Positions 39,476 through 47,721 of a stretch of DNA of 64,000 nucleotides are shown here, piece after piece (the stretch's first letter is position 1; each line of letters starts with the position of its first letter). The stretch is from an uncultured Prevotellaceae bacterium (GTDB taxonomy: Bacteria; Bacteroidota; Bacteroidia; Bacteroidales; Bacteroidaceae), in contig CAMZCM010000010.1 in the NCBI GenBank assembly GCA_947305005.1, positions 1 through 64,000 on the forward strand. The letters are read 5' to 3'. Below the pieces are notes generated by a model. That model saw only the letters and a list, made by a program, of their open reading frames with translations, did no database searches and had not been told where the DNA came from. A program made the position numbers and the translations under genes.

Positions 39476-39534
39476 ACTTTCTTAGGTTATTATGAATTAC
39501 ATCTCAAAGTATTTCCTTCTCGTTATTTCGCTTG

Positions 39535-39542
39535 CAAATATA
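39535..39542 (-). promoter_or_regulatory. Promoter -7 element of bcp
   Basis: CAAATATA is TATATTTG on the minus strand, about 60 bp before the bcp start. Confidence 0.5.
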
Positions 39543-39648
39543 ATAATAATATCGGTCGCTCGACTCATAATTGCAGAAAAAAATGTTCCTTCCCACTTCA
39601 ATACTTATTGTGCTTCTGGAATCGGTTACCAGCACTCCTACTAAAGGC

Positions 39649-39715
39649 CAGTACTCCTACTAGAGTACTACAGTACTTCCCAGGGAGTACTCGAGTACTC
39701 TAGTAGGAGTACTGA
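39649..39715. repeat. Three iterated 20-bp palindromes with 22-bp period (AGTACT type)
   Basis: AGTACT occurs at 39650, 39664, 39672, 39686, 39694 and 39708 with alternating steps of 14 and 8. Three units of the form AGTACT-N8-AGTACT start every 22 bp. The outer units are also reverse complements of each other (21-bp arms 39649-39669 and 39694-39714), and the middle unit is itself an imperfect palindrome. The period equals that of the array before the HU-like gene. Two TAnnTTTG sequences follow at 39727 and 39749, again 22 bp apart. Confidence 0.85.
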
Positions 39716-39914
39716 AGAAAGGTCAATATCTTTGGAGCTACAAGACTATACCTTTGGAATCGTAGGTATATACATCAGTTTTTTTCGTCTTTTCTCTGTC
39801 CTCCCTTCTATTTGCTCTTTCAACTTTGAAGAGAAGGCAACAACTTCTTTCGCATATTCTCAATCGCTATAAAAATATTTTCTACTTTTCTGCATGACTA
39901 ACCGAATCATTTCG

Positions 39915-40020
39915 TATCTTTGCCCTCAAAAGGGCACGATAACGCCTATATGACGAAGAATCAACCTCAGCGCGCTCGGTGCTTGATTCATCAAAATGTA
40001 AGAGAAAAGTAAAAAAAGAG
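39915..40020 (+). promoter_or_regulatory. Upstream promoter and short structured segment before the Phe/Tyr leader
   Basis: TATCTTTG at 39915-39922 is followed by GCCCTcaaaAGGGC and a larger dyad with arms GAATCAA and TTGATTC (about 39959-39990). No T-run follows, so transcripts may run into the attenuator region or form a separate short RNA. The stretch 39760-39900 contains nothing recognisable. Confidence 0.4.
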
Positions 40021-40029
40021 GCAAAAAAG

Positions 40030-40060
40030 TTGGTAGTTTCGCGGAAAGTACATACTTTTG
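40030..40060 (+). promoter_or_regulatory. Promoter of the Phe/Tyr operon leader
   Basis: TTG at 40030-40032, a 20-bp spacer and TACTTTTG at 40053-40060. The start would be near 40067, about 20 bases before the leader peptide ATG and 170 bases before the attenuator T-run. Confidence 0.65.
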
Positions 40061-40086
40061 CAGCGCAAAACGAAAGAATAGCATCA

Positions 40087-40143
40087 ATGCAGTACTTGAA
40101 CGCATATTATTGGTTTTACTTTTACTTTACCCAGACAAGGTGA
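40087..40143 (+). CDS. Tyr/Phe-rich leader peptide of the Phe/Tyr operon
   Basis: An 18-residue frame, MQYLNAYYWFYFYFTQTR. Eight consecutive aromatic codons (YYWFYFYF) at positions 40105-40128 are exactly what an attenuation leader for phenylalanine and tyrosine needs. It lies 26 bases after the -7 element of a good promoter and 110 bp before a prephenate dehydratase gene. Its stop codon is part of the segment that can pair with the terminator stem. No database comparison was made; the inference rests on composition, position and the RNA pairings described for the attenuator. Confidence 0.85.
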   Translation: MQYLNAYYWFYFYFTQTR

Positions 40144-40237
40144 AGCGGTAGGCCATGCGTCAATGAAGAAGTAAATACTGAATGATTGAACAACAAATAA
40201 ATAAGGTCCCGCTTCACAAAGAGGCGGGATCTTTTTT
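40125..40237 (+). promoter_or_regulatory. Four-segment transcription attenuator of the Phe/Tyr operon
   Basis: Segment 1 CTTTAC (40125-40130, Tyr-Phe-Thr codons) can pair with segment 2 GTGAAG (40140-40145). Segment 2, extended to GTGAAGCGG (40140-40148, overlapping the leader stop codon), can pair perfectly with segment 3 CCGCTTCAC (40209-40217). Segment 3 in the frame GGTCCCGCTTC (40205-40215) pairs with segment 4 GAGGCGGGATC (40221-40231), forming an 11-bp terminator followed by six T. A ribosome stalled on the aromatic codons would free segment 2 to form the antiterminator. Confidence 0.85.
40205..40237 (+). terminator. Attenuator terminator before pheA
   Basis: 11-bp stem (two G-U pairs), loop ACAAA, then TTTTTT, ending 16 bp before the prephenate dehydratase start. 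Confidence 0.9.
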
Positions 40238-40253
40238 ACACCTATAATAATAT

Positions 40254-41096
40254 ATGAAACGAATAGCAATACAAGGTATCGAAGGCAGCTTCCACGACAT
40301 CGCCGCCCATCAGTTCTTCGAGAACGAAGAGATAGAGCTGATCTGCTGTAGCTCCTTCGAACAGGTGTTCCGCACTTTGAAGGAGGATATGACCACCATC
40401 GGAATGGCTGCCATCGAGAATACAATCGCAGGGTCGCTGCTCCATAACTACGAGCTACTGCGTGAATCGGGCGCTGCCATCGTGGGTGAGCACAAATTGC
40501 GAATCAAACACTCCTTCCTCTGCTTGCCGGAGGATGATTGGGACGATATCCGCGAAGTGCACTCTCATCCGGTGGCGCTGATGCAATGCCGCGACTTCCT
40601 GGACCGTCACGACGGTCTGAAGGTGGTGGAGGCTACGGACACTGCAGGTGCTGCCCGCACGATTGCCCAAGGACAGATGCACGGTCACGCAGCCATCGGT
40701 TCGAAGGCATTGGCTGACATGTACGGCTTGAAGGTGCTGGAAGAAGGTATTGAGACGAACAAACACAACTTCACCCGCTTCCTGGTCTTCTCAAACCCAG
40801 CCCGTGCCAACCTGCTCCGCAATATCATGCAGACAGACAAGGCCAGCATCGTCTTTGCCCTGCCTCACGAAGAGGGCTCGCTGTCGCAGGTACTGAGCAT
40901 CCTGTCGTTCTACAAGCTGAACCTCACGAAGATCCAGTCCCTGCCAATCATTGGGCACGAATGGGAGTATCTGTTCTACGTTGATATTCAGTTCAACGAT
41001 TACACCCGCTATTCGCAAGGCATCGATGCCATCCGTCCCCTAACGTCTGACCTCAAAATTCTTGGAGAATACATTCATGGAAAAGAATACATTTAA
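40254..41096 (+). CDS. pheA: Prephenate dehydratase with ACT domain
   Basis: 280 residues. Converts prephenate to phenylpyruvate. Starts IAIQGIEGSFHDIAA; the catalytic region has AAIENTIAGSLLHNYELL (the ENT/S motif) and ETNKHNFTRFLVF (the TRF motif). The C-terminal ACT domain (SIVFALPHEEGSLSQVLSIL) normally binds phenylalanine for feedback inhibition. No chorismate mutase domain is fused here; that activity is on the DAHP synthase gene downstream. First gene of the operon behind the attenuator; overlaps the aminotransferase by 20 bp. Confidence 0.93.
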   Translation: MKRIAIQGIEGSFHDIAAHQFFENEEIELICCSSFEQVFRTLKEDMTTIGMAAIENTIAGSLLHNYELLRESGAAIVGEHKLRIKHSFLCLPEDDWDDIREVHSHPVALMQCRDFLDRHDGLKVVEATDTAGAARTIAQGQMHGHAAIGSKALADMYGLKVLEEGIETNKHNFTRFLVFSNPARANLLRNIMQTDKASIVFALPHEEGSLSQVLSILSFYKLNLTKIQSLPIIGHEWEYLFYVDIQFNDYTRYSQGIDAIRPLTSDLKILGEYIHGKEYI

Positions 41097-42264
41097 ACCG
41101 GCCGACCGTCTGGCCAACATACAGGAATACTACTTCAGCCGCAAACTGAAGGAAGTGGCGAAACTGAATGCCGAAGGAAAAGATATCATTTCTTTAGCCA
41201 TCGGAAGTCCCGATATGCCGCCCTCGGAGCGCACCATCGATGTGCTCTGCCGCGAGGCGCGCAAAGCTGACGGACACGGTTACCAGCCCACCATCGGTAC
41301 ACCTGAACTGCGTCAGGCTATGGCAGCCTTCTATCGTCGCTGGTATCACGTGGAGCTTGACGCTGCCACCGAACTGCAGCCGCTCATCGGTTCTAAGGAA
41401 GGTATTTTGCACGTCACGCTGGCCTTTGTGAATCCTGGTGATCAGGTGCTGGTGCCCAATCCCGGTTACCCCACTTACACGGCGCTCTCACGCTTGCTGG
41501 GCGCAGACGTGGTGAACTATGACCTGACTGAAGCCAATGGTTGGCAGCCGGATTTTGAGCAGTTGGAGAGTATGGACCTCAGCCGTGTGAAGTTGATGTG
41601 GACCAACTATCCTCACATGCCGACTGGTGCCCGTGCTCGTCGCGAGACCTACGAACGTCTCGTCGCTTTCGCTCAGAAGCACGGCATCATCATCGTGAAC
41701 GACAACCCCTATAGCTTCATCTTGAACGAGGGCGAACGCCTCTCCATTCTGCAGGTGCCTGGCGCTAAGGACTGCTGCATTGAGTTCAATTCGATGTCCA
41801 AGAGTCACAATATGCCGGGTTGGCGTGTCGGTATGTTGGCCACGAATGCACAGTTTATCCAGTGGATTCTGAAGGTGAAAACGAATATTGACAGCGGTAC
41901 CTTCCGTGCGCTGCAACTCGCTGCTGCTGAAGCACTGACGAACAGCACCGATGAATGGCATCGTGAGATGAACATCAAGACGTATGCCAACCGTCGCGCC
42001 ATTGCTGAAGAGATTATGACGACTCTCGGCTGCCGCTTCGACCCCACACAGACCGGTATGTTTCTTTGGGGACGTATTCCGGAGGAGATTGCCAATGTGG
42101 AGGATCTCACAGAACGTGTGCTCCATGAAGCCCGCGTGTTTATTACCCCAGGTTTCATTTTCGGCTCCAATGGTGACCGCTATATCCGCATCTCGCTTTG
42201 TGCAAAGGATGAGAAGATGCAGGCGGCGCTGGAACGCATTCACGCAATGATAACTAATAAATAA
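41077..42264 (+). CDS. PLP-dependent class I/II aminotransferase, probably aromatic
   Basis: About 395 residues from the ATG at 41077; a TTG at 41062 is less likely. Class I/II fold type I: SLAIGSPDMPPS near the start, PNPGYPTYTALSRLLGA, then NDNPYSFI and the PLP-lysine segment IEFNSMSKSHNMPGWRVG, with an Arg-containing NMPGWRVGM. The sequence resembles LL-diaminopimelate/aspartate aminotransferase relatives, but its place between prephenate dehydratase and DAHP synthase says it most likely transaminates phenylpyruvate and hydroxyphenylpyruvate. Translationally coupled to pheA by overlap. Confidence 0.85.
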   Translation: MEKNTFKPADRLANIQEYYFSRKLKEVAKLNAEGKDIISLAIGSPDMPPSERTIDVLCREARKADGHGYQPTIGTPELRQAMAAFYRRWYHVELDAATELQPLIGSKEGILHVTLAFVNPGDQVLVPNPGYPTYTALSRLLGADVVNYDLTEANGWQPDFEQLESMDLSRVKLMWTNYPHMPTGARARRETYERLVAFAQKHGIIIVNDNPYSFILNEGERLSILQVPGAKDCCIEFNSMSKSHNMPGWRVGMLATNAQFIQWILKVKTNIDSGTFRALQLAAAEALTNSTDEWHREMNIKTYANRRAIAEEIMTTLGCRFDPTQTGMFLWGRIPEEIANVEDLTERVLHEARVFITPGFIFGSNGDRYIRISLCAKDEKMQAALERIHAMITNK

Positions 42265-42272
42265 TCAATGAT

Positions 42273-43346
42273 ATGGAACTCGATTTAGAATTGAAAGAGC
42301 TTGCCCTCCCAGGCATTGAAAAGAAACGCCCGATGGTCATCGCTGGCCCATGTTCGGCAGAGACCGAGGAGCAGGTAATGGATACAGCTAAACAACTGGC
42401 TAATAACGGAATCAAGATCTTCCGTGCAGGCGTTTGGAAGCCGCGCACGAAACCCGGAGGCTTTGAAGGTAAAGGCGCAGAGGCACTCCCATGGATGCAG
42501 CGTGTGAAAGCTGAGACGGGGATGCTGACAGCCACCGAAGTGGCAACTCCGGAACACGTGGAAGCTGCCCTGGCTGCAGGCATTGATATCCTGTGGATTG
42601 GTGCGCGTACGAGTGCTAACCCCTTCTCTGTGCAGGCCATTGCCGATGCGCTGAAGGGTGTTGATGTTCCTGTGTTCATCAAGAACCCCGTGAACCCCGA
42701 TATTGAGCTGTGGACAGGTGCACTGCTACGCTTGAACAGCGCTGGCATACAACGTCTTGGCGCTATCCATCGTGGCTTCTCGAGCGTTGACTCCAAGCTC
42801 TATCGCAATGCGCCGATGTGGCATCTCCCCATCGAGCTGAAGCGCCGCTTTCCCTCACTCCCCATCATTACTGACCCCAGTCACATGGGTGGCCGTCGTG
42901 ACCTGATTGCACCGCTCTCACAACAGGCGATGGACCTCGGTTTCGAAGGTTTGATGATTGAGAGCCATTGCAATCCCGATTGCGCATGGAGCGATGCCAA
43001 GCAGCAGGTGCTGCCTGAGGTGCTCGACTTTATCCTCGATCGCTTAGTCATTCGCGACAGTGTTGAGGCTACCGAAAGCATCAGCCAGTTGCGTAAGCAG
43101 ATTGACGAACTCGACAACAACCTCATGGAACTGCTCTCCAAACGTATGCGTGTCAGCCGTGAGATAGCCGCTTATAAGAAGTTGCACAATATGACAGTCG
43201 TTCAGACGGCTCGTTATAGCGAGATTCTTGACAAGCGTGGAGCACAAGGTGTCCTTTGTGGCATGAATGCCGACTTCATAAAAACCGTTTACGAAGCCAT
43301 CCACAGCGAGAGTGTGCGTCAGCAGATAGAGATTATTAATAAGTAA
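42273..43346 (+). CDS. Bifunctional DAHP synthase / chorismate mutase
   Basis: 357 residues. N-terminal 3-deoxy-7-phosphoheptulonate synthase (PMVIAGPCSAETEEQVMD, FRAGVWKPRTKPGGFEG, ITDPSHMGGRRDLI) of the short KDO8P-synthase-like group, followed by an AroQ-type chorismate mutase from about residue 265 (ISQLRKQIDELDNNLMELLSKRMRVSREIA). Thus one protein makes the first intermediate of the aromatic pathway and the branch point for Phe and Tyr. Located 8 bp after the aminotransferase gene. Confidence 0.93.
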   Translation: MELDLELKELALPGIEKKRPMVIAGPCSAETEEQVMDTAKQLANNGIKIFRAGVWKPRTKPGGFEGKGAEALPWMQRVKAETGMLTATEVATPEHVEAALAAGIDILWIGARTSANPFSVQAIADALKGVDVPVFIKNPVNPDIELWTGALLRLNSAGIQRLGAIHRGFSSVDSKLYRNAPMWHLPIELKRRFPSLPIITDPSHMGGRRDLIAPLSQQAMDLGFEGLMIESHCNPDCAWSDAKQQVLPEVLDFILDRLVIRDSVEATESISQLRKQIDELDNNLMELLSKRMRVSREIAAYKKLHNMTVVQTARYSEILDKRGAQGVLCGMNADFIKTVYEAIHSESVRQQIEIINK

Positions 43347-43350
43347 GACA

Positions 43351-44127
43351 ATGAGAATATTGATTTTAGGTGCGGGCAAGATGGGCTCGTTCTTTACAGA
43401 CCTCCTCAGCTTCGACCATGAAGTGGCGGTTTATGACAACGACCCTCAGCGCCTGCGTTTCCTCTACAATACCCAGCGCTTCACTTCCCTGAATGAAGTG
43501 GACGCTTTTGATCCCGAGTTGGTCATTAACGCTGTGTCCCTGAAATACACGCTGCCGGTCTTTGATGAATTGCTGCCGCATATCGGTAAAGACTGCATCC
43601 TCAGCGATATCAGCAGTGTCAAGACGGGTTTCCGTGAATACTACGAGAAGACGGGACACCGCTATGTCAGCTCTCACCCTATGTTCGGTCCTACCTTTGC
43701 GAACCTCGGGCAGCTCAGTAATGAGAATGCCATTATCATCAGCGAAGGAGACTATATGGGTCGTATCTTCTTCCGTGATCTCTATTCACGCTTGGGTCTC
43801 AACATGAAGGAAATCTCCTTTGCTGAACACGATGAGACAATGGCATACTCCCTCTCTGTTCCTTTCGTTTCCACCTTTGTGTTCTCTGCTGTCATGAAGC
43901 ATCAGGATACTCCGGGTACAACCTTTAAGCGTCACATGAAAATAGCCCGTGGCGTGCTCTCTGAAGATGACACGCTCCTGCGCGAAATCCTCTTTAACCC
44001 ACATACTAAACCGAAAGTGGAACGTATCCGCACGGAATTGAAACAGCTCATTCAGATCATCGACGATCGCGACGAGGAAGCTATGACTGCTTACCTCACC
44101 CGTATCCGTAAGAATATTGAGAGCTAA
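43351..44127 (+). CDS. tyrA: Prephenate dehydrogenase
   Basis: 258 residues. Rossmann motif ILILGAGKMGSFFTDLL; ISSVKTGF and VSSHPMFGPTFANLG are family signatures, the latter with the catalytic His. Oxidatively decarboxylates prephenate to hydroxyphenylpyruvate. The protein is short, without an ACT domain, so feedback control would rest elsewhere. Last gene of the operon, 4 bp after the DAHP synthase gene; convergent with the CotH-like gene 11 bp away, with no clear terminator in between. Confidence 0.9.
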   Translation: MRILILGAGKMGSFFTDLLSFDHEVAVYDNDPQRLRFLYNTQRFTSLNEVDAFDPELVINAVSLKYTLPVFDELLPHIGKDCILSDISSVKTGFREYYEKTGHRYVSSHPMFGPTFANLGQLSNENAIIISEGDYMGRIFFRDLYSRLGLNMKEISFAEHDETMAYSLSVPFVSTFVFSAVMKHQDTPGTTFKRHMKIARGVLSEDDTLLREILFNPHTKPKVERIRTELKQLIQIIDDRDEEAMTAYLTRIRKNIES

Positions 44128-44138
44128 GATTTTTGGGA

Positions 44139-47100
44139 TTATTTGCGGATTAACACCTTGCGAGTAGTTCCATCGGCCTTGTGGACAATATATATGCCGG
44201 CATGGAGGTGACTGGCCTCGTGACCCAGGAAGACACCATTGAGGTTATAATAGCCAACGGAGTTTGATGCCATCATCGTATTATCCAACTCTTCAATGTC
44301 ATCAGGTATCGGATCAATGTTTCCGATACCTGTGTCTTTTCCGAGGTAGTGGTCCATGGTGAGCAAAGTGTTTTGTCGTCCAATGGTGGGTAATGCAAAG
44401 CAATAGAAATCATTACTGCCATCAGGGTAACGACCCACAGACTGGTCACCGCCATGAGTGTTATAGACAAGGCCATCACTGAATTCCTTGAGGGAAGGAT
44501 GGGCATCAAAGAAAGCCGCATTATTCTGTACGAACTCCTCAGAAGAGGTAATATAGAGGGCCTCGCCGTCCTTGTTCCCGAGTTTGAAAGGAATGTGCAG
44601 CTGGGTGAGAGGCTCCAAATTGTCCGCCCATATCACTAAATAACCGTGAGCGGGAACGATTGTATTGGCAGTTGCAGATACGGGGATCTGGTACTTTTCA
44701 GGTTTGTCCAGACGATCTGAGATATACAACCCTGCAGCATTCAAGTCGGTGTCAGTGGGATTGTACAATTCTAACCAATCGTTTTTCTTGAACCAATCGT
44801 TAATGAAGATACTGTTGGCTGCACTCAGCTCATTCAATCGCAGAGGCATGGCCAAGCTGTCTTGCCGTTCAGTTTCGAGCAAAGGCTCAAAAGTAGCGAC
44901 AACCTTCCTTAAGTTCGTCCCTTCGTATGGACTCAGGTCCAGCTCCGGTTCTGCTGATAACAGCAGGTCGTTTTGCAAGACGTCGTGTCTCAGTTCTGCT
45001 GTCCAGTAGATATCTGATGAGTGTTCGTGGGTATTATGAACCTCAACGGCAATCGTATTGGTCCCTTTTTGCAACCATTGGTTGTCCAATTTGAATTCAA
45101 ATTGTCCAGCCACCGAACCTGCATAGGTGGTGGAGAATGTTTCGTAGGTGATGTCGCCTTCAGGCATCAAGTAGCGGCCCGCTTCGTGACCATTGATATA
45201 GACCACACATCCATCATCAACATAGCCTTTCAACACATAAATATCCTCTGCCGTAGGAGCATTACTTAATTGGAAGCTTTTTCGGAAATAGTAAGTGGGA
45301 CGTTTGTTGTCAGCATCACTGCCATAGTCTAATGTTGTCTGATAATCATCTGTTCCGTCAATGCCCACATTGCCGTAACCGAAGGGCGCTTGCGCATTTT
45401 TCCACGCGGACGTGCTGTACAACCTCGCCTTCCAGTTCTTTCCGTCAAGTGAGCCTTGATCGTAGTAATACCAAGTACTATTTACATCAAATACCTGATC
45501 GCTTTGTATGATGATGTTGTTGCCGGGTTGCTTCCAACCGGCAAAACGGAACCCGGCAGGAGCTTGTGCCTTGAAGAGCATAGGCGCATAGAAACTGCCG
45601 CTGAAGTGTCCTGTTGGCACTTCCTGCCCATTGGCTAAGATCGTGGAACTTTCTATATTGCTACTCAACTCTACGGTGATGGGTTTCGATAGGTTGAAGT
45701 AACTCTGAAGTGTGCTCATGCGAGCGCTATGGCCATTATTGATAGCACTAATGATCCAGTCTGCCGTGGAACTCAATGTGCTCCCTTGCCCCTCAAATTG
45801 TATGGCCTCGAACTTTTCTTCCTTCATATCCATGATAATCTGTCGGCTTCGTTCTGTCTCGAAGACGCTACCATTGACCAGACAATAGGCATCGATGAAA
45901 CGTTTCTTGAAAGGCTCGTATTTTAGCATGTTCAGGAAGATGTCGATGAGGAAATTCTTTCCTGTATCATAACGTGAATCACTGAGACGGCTAGGCAGTG
46001 AACTCAATAGTGATGTCGAACTAAAGCAACCGTCCATGTCCATAATGACTAAGTGGAATTTTCCGTCGTTGCGTGAACGATAGCCTTTCGCGTTGTTGCT
46101 ATTGGTCAACCAGTCGGTGTTGCCAATGTAACATCCAGCAGCCATGAAGTTCGTATATTCATCAATGTCAACCAACTCACAGATATTGTCGTATAAGGAG
46201 GTGTTGGTAGGGGCACGCGCTAAACGCTGTGCCAAATTCATCCACTGACGAAAGACTTTGTCATCACCCGTTTTCTGCTCATAGCCCACGCTTACGTTAA
46301 TCTCAAATTGGTCCATTTCATCGGTGTCAATGCCATAATTGCTGTAACCATGATTCTTGTTATTTGGCTCGCGGAGGTTGTATGTAAACTGGAAAACACC
46401 GTTGATGAACACATGGACAGGTTGACAGTCTTGACAATCCACATAAAATCCATTACGTAGCATAATTTGATGGGTCGCGGCATCCTTTAGGCGTGCATAT
46501 CCATCGTTGCCACCGTTGCGGATCACGATGGCTTTGTTCTTTACATATGGCTTTCGCTTGAAAAATGCGTAAGGCAAGTAGTTTTTTCCCAAATAGTATT
46601 TGCCGCCTTTAAGACGGAAAGAGGCATTGGGCGCGTACTGATTACGGCTCCATCCGCCACACACCTCAAAATCACATTCTTGGTTGAGTGCCATCAGGAA
46701 AGAACCTCCGTCATCTTCAGGTGTCAGGTATTCAAAGTTAACAGGCCGCTCCCAACTACGATTCTTATTGCTGGATGAACTGATGCCATTGCCCGTAATA
46801 CCATTGGTGCCCACGGTATAGGCACCAATCTTCTTATCAAAAAGATTCAGACTGTCAGTAACCACCGAAACAATGGGCAGATAATAGTTTCTGTCTTGAT
46901 ATATATAAGTGCGGGTAACAACTGCACTTGGCAGGAAGCCATCTTTGAATGCACGGAATCTGAGAACCTTTGTAGGACGACTGATTAAAAAACTGTTAGA
47001 GCTCTTTTTTATACCGTTCTCAAGAGTTGGCGTACTGCCATCTGTCGTATAGTACAAGGTGGCTCCTTGTGGGACGGTTACATGTATATAAAAACTGGAA

Positions 47101-47693
47101 GTGAACAATCTGGAATCTATATCTACAATAGGAGCTTCCAACTGAACGTCTGCAAAGCTGCTACTATTGTTGCTTGCCTCAGGTGTCGGCGTCGAGCAAT
47201 ACCTCCACTCATCACTTCCATCTTCTGTACGAGCATAGCTGCAGCGCTGAATGGCTGGAGGATATGTCTTAGATAACAGAATGTTGCCTTTGGTGTCGCT
47301 GATATAAATCGTTCCGCCGTCGTAATCCAGTTTGAAATCTACTTGTTTGAAAGCATTTGTACTGTATTTGTTTCCATTGTCATAGTGATCGAACCAGATG
47401 TTCTTATAACTATGTGCTTGTACAGAACCGAGACTGGAGGATAAACGGCAGCGCTTTAGATTGGAGATATCATCACTTATGTAAAGTCCGCTCAAACGGA
47501 TGAGAGTATCTGTGGGGTTATATAATTCTATCCAACCGCCATAATTAAAAGAAGGGTCGATGAAACGGTCGATATTTGCAACCTGAATCTCATTAATCTT
47601 CAGTTGAGAAGGATCGCCGTATGTCGCTGCTGTGATAGTGCCGACATACAGGCTAAGGAATGATATGAGACTTATAATGTTTTTTCTCATCAT
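44139..47693 (-). CDS. Secreted CotH-kinase-like surface protein with two lamin-tail domains
   Basis: 1184 residues. Signal peptide (MMRKNIISLISFLSLYVGTITA). A lamin-tail domain (residues 30-155, LKINEIQVANIDRFI ... GGWIELYNPTDTLIRLSGLYISD), then a chitobiase-C-like domain (LYYTTDGSTPTLENG) and a CotH-type kinase region (RPVNFEYLTP, FRLKGG, LREPNNKNHGYSNYG, HLVIMDMDGCFSS). Then an extra beta-domain region and a second lamin tail (LNELSAANSIFINDWFKKNDWLELYNPTDTD). A tail YYNLNGVFLG ... GIYIVHKADGTTRKVLIRK ends the protein. CotH kinases phosphorylate spore coat proteins in Bacillus; role in Bacteroidetes unknown. 28 bp after the HAD gene. Confidence 0.8.
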   Translation of the reverse strand: MMRKNIISLISFLSLYVGTITAATYGDPSQLKINEIQVANIDRFIDPSFNYGGWIELYNPTDTLIRLSGLYISDDISNLKRCRLSSSLGSVQAHSYKNIWFDHYDNGNKYSTNAFKQVDFKLDYDGGTIYISDTKGNILLSKTYPPAIQRCSYARTEDGSDEWRYCSTPTPEASNNSSSFADVQLEAPIVDIDSRLFTSSFYIHVTVPQGATLYYTTDGSTPTLENGIKKSSNSFLISRPTKVLRFRAFKDGFLPSAVVTRTYIYQDRNYYLPIVSVVTDSLNLFDKKIGAYTVGTNGITGNGISSSSNKNRSWERPVNFEYLTPEDDGGSFLMALNQECDFEVCGGWSRNQYAPNASFRLKGGKYYLGKNYLPYAFFKRKPYVKNKAIVIRNGGNDGYARLKDAATHQIMLRNGFYVDCQDCQPVHVFINGVFQFTYNLREPNNKNHGYSNYGIDTDEMDQFEINVSVGYEQKTGDDKVFRQWMNLAQRLARAPTNTSLYDNICELVDIDEYTNFMAAGCYIGNTDWLTNSNNAKGYRSRNDGKFHLVIMDMDGCFSSTSLLSSLPSRLSDSRYDTGKNFLIDIFLNMLKYEPFKKRFIDAYCLVNGSVFETERSRQIIMDMKEEKFEAIQFEGQGSTLSSTADWIISAINNGHSARMSTLQSYFNLSKPITVELSSNIESSTILANGQEVPTGHFSGSFYAPMLFKAQAPAGFRFAGWKQPGNNIIIQSDQVFDVNSTWYYYDQGSLDGKNWKARLYSTSAWKNAQAPFGYGNVGIDGTDDYQTTLDYGSDADNKRPTYYFRKSFQLSNAPTAEDIYVLKGYVDDGCVVYINGHEAGRYLMPEGDITYETFSTTYAGSVAGQFEFKLDNQWLQKGTNTIAVEVHNTHEHSSDIYWTAELRHDVLQNDLLLSAEPELDLSPYEGTNLRKVVATFEPLLETERQDSLAMPLRLNELSAANSIFINDWFKKNDWLELYNPTDTDLNAAGLYISDRLDKPEKYQIPVSATANTIVPAHGYLVIWADNLEPLTQLHIPFKLGNKDGEALYITSSEEFVQNNAAFFDAHPSLKEFSDGLVYNTHGGDQSVGRYPDGSNDFYCFALPTIGRQNTLLTMDHYLGKDTGIGNIDPIPDDIEELDNTMMASNSVGYYNLNGVFLGHEASHLHAGIYIVHKADGTTRKVLIRK

Positions 47694-47721
47694 AAATCCT
47701 TCGGTTCTTTATCAGCCATAA

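Noticed and set aside
39950..40012. Twenty-codon frame after the first promoter of the Phe/Tyr region (MTKNQPQRARCLIHQ...)
   Set aside because: No aromatic or other regulatory codon run and no paired terminator; probably chance, overlapping an RNA dyad.
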